Source: Anisus vortex (lineage: Eukaryota > Mollusca > Gastropoda > Planorbidae). From it: a stretch of 64,000 nt of DNA. The notes under the pieces are model-generated. The model had not been told where the DNA came from. It ran no database searches and was given only the letters and a program-made list of their open reading frames with translations. The stretch is taken from the NCBI GenBank assembly GCA_949126835.1, contig OX421508.1, positions 19,417,598-19,481,597 of the forward strand. Direction: 5' to 3'. Position numbers and translations under genes: made by a program. Shown here one piece after another: positions 48,101-56,674 of this stretch. Each line of letters starts with the position of its first letter. Position 1 is the stretch's first letter.

Positions 48101-51100
48101 TAACTAAAACAAACCATTACCTGTTTGCTTCCTATCTCAGAAGGCGCTATGTCTGATATAACTCTGTTTAACTAAAACAAACCATTACCTGTTTGCTTCC
48201 TATCTCAGAAGGCGCTATGTCTGATATAACTCTGTTTAACTAAAACAAACCATTACCTGTTTGCTTCCTATCTCAGAAGGCGCTATGTCTGATATAACTC
48301 TGTTTAACTAAAACAAACCATTACCTGTTTGCTTCCTATCTCAGAAGGCGCTATGTCTGATATAACTCTGTTTAACTAAAACAAACCATTACCTGTTTGC
48401 TTCCTATCTCAGAAGGCGCTATGTCTGATATAACTCTGTTTAACTAAAACAAACCATTACCTGTTTGCTTCCTATCTCAGAAGGCGCTATGTCTGATATA
48501 ACTCTGTTTAACTAAAACAAACCATTACCTGTTTGCTTCCTATCTCAGAAGGCGCTATGTCTGATATAACTCTGTTTAACTAAAACAAACCATTACCTGT
48601 TTGCTTCCTATCTCAGAAGGCGCTATGTCTGATATAACTCTGTTTAACTAAAACAAACCATTACCTGTTTGCTTCCTATCTCAGAAGGCGCTATGTCTGA
48701 TATAACTCTGTTTAACTAAAACAAACCATTACCTGTTTGCTTCCTATCTCAGAAGGCGCTATGTCTGATATAACTCTGTTTAACTAAAACAAACCATTAC
48801 CTGTTTGCTTCCTATCTCAGAAGGCGCTATGTCTGATATAACTCTGTTTAACTAAAACAAACCATTACCTGTTTGCTTCCTATCTCAGAAGGCGCTATGT
48901 CTGATATAACTCTGTTTAACTAAAACAAACCATTACCTGTTTGCTTCCTATCTCAGAAGGCGCTATGTCTGATATAACTCTGTTTAACTAAAACAAACCA
49001 TTACCTGTTTGCTTCCTATCTCAGAAGGCGCTATGTCTGATATAACTCTGTTTAACTAAAACAAACCATTACCTGTTTGCTTCCTATCTCAGAAGGCGCT
49101 ATGTCTGATATAACTCTGTTTAACTAAAACAAACCATTACCTGTTTGCTTCCTATCTCAGAAGGCGCTATGTCTGATATAACTCTGTTTAACTAAAACAA
49201 ACCATTACCTGTTTGCTTCCTATCTCAGAAGGCGCTATGTCTGATATAACTCTGTTTAACTAAAACAAACCATTACCTGTTTGCTTCCTATCTCAGAAGG
49301 CGCTATGTCTGATATAACTCTGTTTAACTAAAACAAACCATTACCTGTTTGCTTCCTATCTCAGAAGGCGCTATGTCTGATATAACTCTGTTTAACTAAA
49401 ACAAATCATTACCTGTTTGCTTCCTATCTCAGAAGGCGCTATGTCTGATATAACTCTGTTTACAGCATCAAGAAGTATCTTGATAGAACTTGCTATTTCT
49501 CTAAAATTAACAAGGACAGAGGAAGAAAATAATTACTCAAAAGAAATGGAATAAGGTGTGAAATAAATATATATTAAACAAGGGAGGACCAATGTCTGAT
49601 CTAATATGCCTTAAAAAAAATTCTTGGATATAACAAGCAATGAAAAATGCCTGTAATATGTCGTTAAATCATTTGCTACTAACCTAGATTCCAAGTACTA
49701 ACCAAAGGGAAGTAACTCCTCATTAAATTTTGTTGATTATTTTAAAATATTTTTAAATGACTAAATATTACTCAACCTTAATAAAAAGTACATTTTAAAA
49801 TAGATAAATGTTTTAGCTTTCTGGAAATGTATACTTTTATGCATAAAAAATGTAGAATTATCTGTACAATCATTCACTGAGTGTTGAGACCCTAGGGGTT
49901 TGGCTCAATATTTTCACTATCCCTAGCAATGGAGTCTGATAAAGTATCATAAAGTATAAAGCCTGTAAATCAAGTTCTAATGGAAATTCATCTAATTGTA
50001 TATATATATCTGAATCGTCCATATTATCAGAACTTGTTAAGTTTTATATTTAGAGGTATTGATTAATTTTGATTAATAAGTGAAAAAATTAAAACGCTAT
50101 GGCTATAAAAACAATATTACAAGACAAAAGGCCAGTGAAAACCACAGTGCATAGCAAAAAAACGAACCATAAAAAAAACATCTGTTCCTTTTTACGAAAC
50201 CGACTATATTCCTACTTTTAAAAAGCCGTACTGGTACTCAAATCACCCCACAGAACGCATGGCGAAAAATTGATAAATGTAGGGAGATTAGTCACACAAC
50301 ATGGCAGTGGCTTTTAGGCGCATTAGTACGGAGGGGGGTATGTCGCATTAGTAGCAAATGAGTTAACATTATAAAATTATATTTTACTTCATATTCATAG
50401 TTTCTTTGAGTGTAATAACTATCTCACTTTTTTATAGTCTGAGTGGTTTAACAATCTCATTTTATAGTCTGGATAGTTTAACTATCTCATTTAACAGCGC
50501 ACTGTGTAGTTTAACTATCTCACTTTATAGTCTGGCTGAGTGGTTTAACTATCTCACTTTATAGTCTCACTGTGTAGTTTAACTATCTCACTTTATAGTC
50601 TGGCTGAGTGGTTTAACTATCTCACTTTATAGTCTCACTGTGTAGTTTAACTATCTCACTTTATAGTCTGGCTGAGTGGTTTAACTATCTCACTTTATAG
50701 TCTCACTGTGTAGTTTAACTATCTCACTTTATAGTCTCACTGTGTAGTTTAACTATCTCACTTTATAGTCTCACTGTGTAGTTTAACTATCTCACTTTAT
50801 AGTCTCACTGTGTAGTTTAACTATCTCACTTTATAGTCTGGCTGAGTGGTTTAACTATCTCACTTTATAGTCTCACTGTGTAGTTTAACTATCTCACTTT
50901 ATAGTCTCACTGTGTAGTTTAACTATCTCACTTTATAGTCTCACTGTGTAGTTTAACTATCTCACTTTATAGTCTCACTGTGTAGTTTAACTATCTCACT
51001 TTATAGTCTGGCTGAGTGGTTTAACTATCTCACTTTATAGTCTGGCTGAGTGGTTTAACTATCTCACTTTATAGTCTCACTGTGTAGTTTAACTATCTCA

Positions 51101-53314
51101 CTTTATAGTCTCACTGTGTAGTTTAACTATCTCACTTTATAGTCTGGCTGAGTGGTTTAACTATCTCTTTATAGTCTCACTGTGTAGTTTAACTATCTCA
51201 CTTTATAGTCTGGCTGAGTGGTTTAACTATCTCACTTTATAGTCTCACTTAACATTTCATGTATCTCACTTTATAGTCTCCAGAAACTGTTTTCTATCAT
51301 AAATCTGATCAGGGATGCGACTTAAAATCAATTTCAGATCACAGGAACATTTGTACAGCTGTTTGAATGAAGGCTCTGGTCTGGGTATTCTCAGATCTGA
51401 AAGGCAGGTAACAATTGCAAAACAGAACAAAGTTACTTAGCTGAAAGGCTCTAAAAAATAATAGAAAAAAAACAATTGCACACATGGCTATATGTTATTG
51501 AGTTTGTGTGTTTATTTCTTTGTTATGCTGATTTAGAGATCTAGACAAAAGTTAAGGTTATTTACACCTAGGCACATAGGGGAGGGCAGAGGGGGCATTT
51601 ACCCGGGGCGACACTTCCTTTCGGGGGGCAAATATAACTTAAGTTCATAGCAGAAATTTTAGGAGAGTTGAAGGGGAAATAAAATTGGAAACACAAATTG
51701 TGAACAAAAGGGATAATGAATAAAGATAGTAGAAGTTACCTTCTTTTTTATTTACACTCAAACTGTTATATATAAATGTTTCACTTTTAATAGGCTTTCA
51801 ATGTTTCATAAGAGATTGGCTCATCTAGAATATTCTTAATACAAAATTGCATTCTTAAATTCCTTTAATCATAATAATTAACTAAGCGCAGGCACTAAAT
51901 AAAGCGGTTACAGTATGCAAGGGGGTGTCGCTGAAACTTTTGCGCTGGGGCGCTACATAGGCTTGTGAGGGCCCTGCTCCCAGGTATGGTAGATTTTATA
52001 ATTTCACATAAGCTTTCACATAAATTAAAGACTGGTATGCACATACATATACAAAGTAATAAAAATACAAACCATATTTGTAGAAGGCTGCGCCAAGATA
52101 TTTAATTTATATTTCCTTATTTTTTATATTGGTAATTTTTTAAAATACACTTTGCTAAATGTTTTACCTACCTTCAGAATCTGTTGCACCACCAAGCCTT
52201 AGCAAAGTTTCACACATATCTAGCCTGTCAGACAGTTCACCTTTCTTCAAAAGACCTTTTACGAGGTCATACGTTAAGCCAGGTATGGTTGACTCTGCCT
52301 GTAATGTTTTCACAACATATATTTTCATAAAGAAAGATATGAATGTTTAACCAAACAGTAATTGAGAAGAACTTTACTAATAAAAATAGATAATCCCTAA
52401 ATTTAAACCATGTAAACCAAAAATACTAATATACTCATTTATTTCTTTACAAGTTTTCGATACTAACTTTTGTTATGGCTCGCCTCAATGTCTGTGCAGA
52501 TGATATGTCTTTTTTCTCAAGCTGAAATGCAACAAGAAAACCATAAAAACACAGTTTTTATTATACTTCCTTTATTTGTATACTAAGCTTACCATTTCCA
52601 CTTCACTACAAAACTAAAATTTAGAATCGGCAATGTCGGCATATACATATCTAATTATAACTTTTCCACGATCGCGGCTTCGCTTTGTTTCGGCTACATT
52701 TTGCCGTTTTTATTCGTATTTTTTTTTTAAAAACGAACATATCCAAAAAGTTTAGTTACTTCCGTCAAAGGCAGCCAGGTTTTTTTCTTAAAATATGTTC
52801 TTCGATTCGCAAATTGGTGGAAGGTATTCGTGATTATTCCAAAGGCTACGATGCTGAAAATTTGATAGAATGTATTGTTTGTCTGGACAAGTCTGCTGGC
52901 CAAGTTTCGGTTCGATCAGACGGCGGGAAGTGGCCGAAAAATCAATGCAAAGTTTTGCAAGCAACCAACCAGACAATCACAGACAGCGCAAGTTAATATA
53001 AAGGGAGTAAAAAAAAAATATTTCCACAAACAATTTTAAGATGTATATTACTAGATGTCCTGAGTTTATGTTCTATTTATAGCCATTGTAGAATTTGCAA
53101 TAGTTTTGCTAACAACTGGTGCTTAATAAAGGTCAGAGACACAAAAATATTTTATTAAGGTTGTCTCAAAATCTTTTTTTGTCCTCATTTGATAAAGTTT
53201 CTAAACGCTAAACCTATTAATTTTTTTAACAGGCAAAATAAAACTTACCTTATCAAGTGTGGGACCAATCACAACATCAACCATCAGTTTAGAATAAAGA
53301 TTCTTGTCTCCCAT
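39146..53314 (-). CDS. PDCD10: Programmed cell death 10 / CCM3 homologue, seven coding exons, complete
   Basis: Coding exons in transcript order: 53314-53249 (ATG), 52521-52468, 52298-52172, 51396-51270, 49500-49413, 39860-39775 and 39230-39146 (TAA). They total 633 nt, or 210 residues; human PDCD10 has 212. All splice sites are AG/GT and phases match. Family landmarks appear in order: SSAQTLRRAITKAE (~30-42), PGLTYDLV, RPEPSF (~89-94), LILSRIPDQI (~106-115), FLETIKEIASSIK, KKEFVRYSKKFSNTLKEYF (~160-178), VFLSANFLIFQTNLIL. In animals CCM3 dimerises with GCKIII kinases through its N-terminal half and binds CCM2 and striatin through the C-terminal FAT-homology helices, acting in STRIPAK and junction/Golgi signalling. 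The N-terminal 25 residues differ strongly from the usual form, so this may be a fast-evolving orthologue or a paralogue. An AG acceptor at 53320-53321 suggests a 5' UTR intron. Introns 4 and 5 are packed with copies of their own splice donors. Confidence 0.9.
39881..40160. repeat. AT-rich tandem repeat in PDCD10 intron 5
   Basis: Imperfect repeats of AATAATTAATTGAATAACTG followed by TCAATAATCAGTTTAACAAAG. A longer unit of about 118 bp is visible twice (about 39,990-40,065 and 40,067-40,160 share the GATCAATAATTAATTGAATAA block). It lies on the acceptor side of the intron, between exon 39775-39860 and the 68-bp array. Confidence 0.75.
40430..49461 (-). repeat. 68-bp satellite of a PDCD10 exon/5'-splice-site junction, 133 copies
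   Basis: Head-to-tail array of 9,032 bp. The length equals 133 units of 68 bp less 12, and I counted 12 units that are 67 bp (TGTTAAC instead of TGTTTAAC), so the count is exact by eye. On the minus strand each unit is the last 49 nt of PDCD10 coding exon 5 (residues 138-154, ending IGSKQ), the donor CAG|GTAATG and the first 19 intron bases. The copy closest to the true exon body (49413-49461) is the exon itself and has GTAATGATTT where the rest have GTAATGGTTT. Other variants are very rare (AACTCAAAC twice, ATATAGCTC once). The array fills most of the 9.55-kb intron 5. The word TTTA flanks the array on both sides (40427-40430 and 49458-49461), which suggests the first duplication used this microhomology. 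Each unit has one GGCGCT (HhaI/HaeII) site. Confidence 0.97.
49413..49413 (-). promoter_or_regulatory. Presumed true 5' splice site of PDCD10 exon 5 (last exon base)
   Basis: The exon ends CAAACAG and the intron starts GTAATG at 49412. This donor is the one contiguous with the unique part of the exon (49462-49500). Use of any donor further into the array by read-through would meet a TAA stop seven codons later (reading GTA ATG GTT TGT TTT AGT TAA). Only this donor, or splicing between array units, gives an open frame. Confidence 0.7.
49664..50366. mobile_element. piggyBac-type MITE with TTAA ends, ~703 bp
   Basis: The left end at 49664 reads TTAAATCATTTGCTACTAA and the right end, read inward on the minus strand from 50366, is TTAACTCATTTGCTACTAA. 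That is a 15-16 bp terminal inverted repeat beginning at a TTAA, the target-site word of piggyBac elements. No transposase is encoded. It lies in PDCD10 intron 4, between the two splice-donor arrays. Confidence 0.72.
50418..51280 (-). repeat. 34-bp minisatellite of the PDCD10 exon 4/5'-splice-site junction, ~26 copies
   Basis: About 26 head-to-tail copies, including the real junction. On the minus strand each contains AGACTATAAAGTGAGATA: the last 10 nt of PDCD10 coding exon 4 (AGACTATAAA) and the first 8 nt of the following intron (GTGAGATA). The rest of each unit comes in two alternating forms, CTCACTGTGTA or GGCTGAGTGG on the plus strand. The first form adds a second GTGAG donor-like word. 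Copies near 50,418-50,510 are degenerate and those from 50,520 to 51,240 nearly identical. The last copy, 51,263-51,280, is the authentic exon end. Confidence 0.95.
51540..51990. other. Possible decayed repeat in PDCD10 intron 3
   Basis: Two GC-richer patches (51,570-51,630, with GGGGAGGGCAGAGGGGGCA and CCCGGGGCGACAC, and 51,920-51,985, with GGGGGTGTCGCTGAAAC and GGGGCGCTACATAGGC) flank an AT-rich core. They stand out from the intron and look like the ends of a decayed insertion, but I could not define termini. Confidence 0.3.
52620..53010. other. CpG-containing block of unknown nature in PDCD10 intron 1
   Basis: Compared with the surrounding intron this block is richer in CG dinucleotides (CCACGATCGCGGCTTCG, CGATCAGACGGCGGG). 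It carries open frames on both strands: plus 52,685-52,996 with ENLIECIVCLDKSAGQVSV, and minus 52,788-52,976. I do not recognise either protein. It may be a fragment of a mobile element or a retrocopy. Confidence 0.35.
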
Positions 53315-53319
53315 TTTAA

Positions 53320-54280
53320 CTGAAATAAAAGAGCAAAGAGATCATTATTACATATTCAAAATGGCCTACATTAAACATCGTTGTATATTGTTATGTCTCA
53401 GTGTCTGGAGTGGGTTATCTTTGTTAAACCGTTAAACCCTTGAAGAATACTATTATTCACACACTTGCACAGCCTAACTTTCAACTAATCAAGACAGCAG
53501 CAATATATAACCAGTTAACAAAACTATTTAATTCGATACAACAAACATGTACATCAACCATATAAAACACAAGTACAATCATAGGTTTAAAAACTCTAGT
53601 AGATGCCACAACAGTCTTTCTAGCTCTTGACTGACACAACTCTTAAGGAGAACACACTATATTTCTATCCAAGATTGTGCTGGCCAATCCAACAGGAGTA
53701 GCTTTCAAATATAAAACAATGTGACCATGAGACCACAAGGGAGGTAATAAAAAAAAGGGGGGTTTCTAGAATAAACTCCTACTGACCTTCTACATCACAA
53801 TATGTCTAATGTAAATACTTACCAATTTAGTTATTATTGTTTGTTATTAATTTTCACTTACTTTTATTAAGAGAAGTACACCTGCTTGACAAATGCAATT
53901 ATTTAATTTTAACTTTTATTAATGGCTTCTTTATGAGTATTGTAATAATAAATTCATATTTAGTAAACTTTCAAACATTTTAATTTAAATAAAGTGTATG
54001 AATATCCAGCTAAGGTTTCTTCATTGCTTGTGCTTTTGTCCACGAGGCTATCTGTCAGGCAAACTACCAAGGTGTCTTAAGGATTTTTAGATATAATTAT
54101 AGGCCTATAAATCACTATGACTGTTAGTGAAATAAAGTTGGCGGACATTTAAAGTTTTAAGTGGGTGCTTCAGTATTTTAAAATTCAGGTCATCATAAAT
54201 ATATTGCAATGATTCATTTTGAATAATTTGTATGTTACCTTTAAGTAATAAATATATATATTTCTATAGGCCTATATATT
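53320..54280. other. 5' region of PDCD10; no exon identified
   Basis: A TTTATTTCAG acceptor on the minus strand ends at 53320, just upstream of the ATG, so at least one 5' non-coding exon should lie to the right. I cannot place it. The stretch is AT-rich with no other recognisable feature. Confidence 0.4.
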
Positions 54281-54420
54281 GACGGCTGGTCCTGCTGTTT
54301 GTTCACCGGACTGTCAACTGAGTGGTTCTATCCCTTCCGCTGACAGATCCCTGCCACTCTCCAGGAGTTTTAGGCTTAGTGGATGTATTTATCTTCTATC
54401 TAGAAGGAACGTCTGTAAAC
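54281..54420 (+). mobile_element. tRNA-derived SINE copy (family B)
   Basis: It starts GACGGCTGGTCCTGCTG, continues GTTCACCGGACTGTCAAC and CAGATCCCTGCCACTC, and ends CTATCTAGAAGGAACGTC. It is a diverged, opposite-strand relative of the copy at 10,508-10,640. Confidence 0.7.
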
Positions 54421-54716
54421 TTCTAAGAACATAACTAGCAACCTGTCTGATTAGCACCAGACCAGGGCTTAGCTTAGCCTTAAGCAGGGCCAGGGGTTAG
54501 ATTAGCTTAATTAGACTCATTAGAGTAGTTAGACTTATTCTGTCAGATTTAACAAGCCTTAATTAAAACATTATTATGTTAAGGAAAGTATAAAGTATAT
54601 TACAGTAATAGTACCTATAGAATATATGCCTAGACTGCCTAGATCACAACAATCTTTTGTAAAGAAGGAACATCTCGGAAGTTTAAGATAAGATAGGCCT
54701 AGATTTCTTGTATATT

Positions 54717-55100
54717 GCAGACGCTCCTTCTATAAAGAAGATTATTGCGTCCTACGCTCATCCGTGGTGTGAGTCTAGTCTTATATTTTTATTAGGGTTT
54801 TAAATGTCTGGTTTACTTGGTTTGTTCAGGCATTATAATGGACAAGCCCAGATGCCACTCTGGAAGAAAGAGTACTTTTGCATGCATTTGTATGGAAAGT
54901 GTTTTTGTCCTTAAGCCTTAAATTTAAGGCCTTATGTTTATCTGAGCTTTGCAACAGGTAACAGGTAACATGTTGTTATTGTGTTGTATTTCTAAAATTA
55001 GAATTTAATCCTTATAATGTATTATTACTACTTTTCTTTATCCTTCTGTCCTCTAGTGTTTCTAGGTTTAGTGGTTTAATTATTCAGTGTATTGGAGTAT
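54717..55100 (+). repeat. Dispersed repeat block shared with the 7.2-kb duplication
   Basis: CAGACGCTCCTTCTATAAAG, GATTATTGCGTCC, TCATCCGTGGTGTGAGTCTAG, ATGCCACTCTGGAAGAAAG and CTAGTGTTTCTAGGTTTAGTGG occur in the same order as at 7,378-7,640. The two copies are diverged and this one has insertions. Its first 30 bases resemble the tail of SINE family B, so the block may be the downstream part of a larger element. Confidence 0.7.
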
Positions 55101-55109
55101 TGGCTATTG

Positions 55110-56670
55110 GCATTGGTGTTACTCTTGTGACTCTTGTCAGTTGAGACAGTTGTGAATAGGATGAGTAAATAGGCCTATTTGCTAATAAAAAACATTTTAC
55201 CTTGCAGATATTTTCTGAATTTGTTTTAATTTTTTAATGTTTTCTTTAGTAAAGTTGATGGGTCCCATACAGAAGATGCATATTCTAGTATATGTCTAAC
55301 TAAGCTAGCATTTTTAATCATTTTAGTTTTATATTTTTATTAGGCCTACTTATTAATTATTACATTTAATTTATTTGTTACTTATTTAAACTTATTACTT
55401 GTGATTGTAAAAGTCCTTTTTTAACTTTTTTAAAATCACTCCATCAATGTGGATTCCAAGATAATTTATGCATCGCTTTAACCATAATAAGCAAAGACAT
55501 TAGTCAATGGGATGACAGTGAAATCTAAAACTAAAAGTGACTTTAGACTTTAAAGGTAAAAAAAAAGTGAGAACAAGTTTTCACAACGACAACGATCTTC
55601 AACGTCATTCACTTCACGAGGTCCTAAAGACAATTACTGAATTAGAAAGTAGAACAAAGATATTACTTCACAAAACAATGAGCATTATCATTACATAAAA
55701 TTAAACCTTACATGTGTGCTAAAACAATTGCCGAAATTTTGTTAAATTATCATGTTCAAGGGACGTACTAGTACTAGGTTTTTTTTCGTCTGTGTCAACA
55801 GGGAAGGGCGTAACGGAAGTGATGAACTTAAATATTGGACAATTTACATGGGTCAGTGTGCACGACTTTTTTTTTTCTCCTTTTAAATCTTATTTTTTGT
55901 TTCTAAGCAAAATCCCTAACAGTGGAGGTTCTCAAACTAGTAGTGGTCTAGACCCTACTCTGTTCGAGGCATTAAAAAAAAAAGGTATATGACAGAATGC
56001 TGAAAAATATTTGTAGTGCATAGCAATTGTCTATTCGGATGTGATTGCTACACTATATAATACTATATTCTATATTGGCCTAATTATATGTTTAATAATA
56101 TGAATTTTCAAAACTGCTTTTTAATTTTTAACCAAGGCTAAGAAGGCCAAGGATAAAATTAATGAAATAGTTAAACTAATAGTTAATAAAAATATGGTTA
56201 AATATAAAAATAAAATATTACCAAAAGCTTAATAAGATGTTTTTTAAATATTCACTTATTCTAAATAATTGAAATAATTTGAATGTTTAGTGACAAATGG
56301 CTCATTCAATTTTTAAATATTTTATTAGCCTATAGTATTTTTATAGTAGGCTAACTATAAAAATAAACTAGCAGGCAAGGGCTATGAATTGGCCCATATT
56401 GTTGTTAAGAAATTTGTATGCATAATAGAGTAGGCCTATGCCTATGAATATATTTAAGACTTACATTGGAACAATGACATTAAGAGTTACAAAAATGTTT
56501 GTTTTTGGAAACTGCTGCATTGCCATTGTTAGCCTATATGAGTATAGGTAGAATAAATTCATTATAGTTTGTTGTTTTTTGGTAACTTTTCATACAAAGT
56601 GTTAAAATATTACACTGATTAAAAATAATCCTCATATATATAATTGTCTGAAATTTATTTTTTAAACTTT
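55110..56670. other. No gene seen; AT-rich with TAGGCCTA words
   Basis: Intergenic DNA between the 5' side of PDCD10 and the transposase remnant. An open frame at 55,792-55,992 has no recognisable domain. I find no convincing inverted partner here for the 3' flank of the transposase. Confidence 0.4.
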
Positions 56671-56674
56671 CAGA

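Noticed and set aside
40430..49461. CRISPR-like array or coding tandem-repeat protein
   Set aside because: There are no spacers between units, which are contiguous and near-identical. Continuous translation meets TAA in each unit, so it is neither CRISPR nor one long coding exon.
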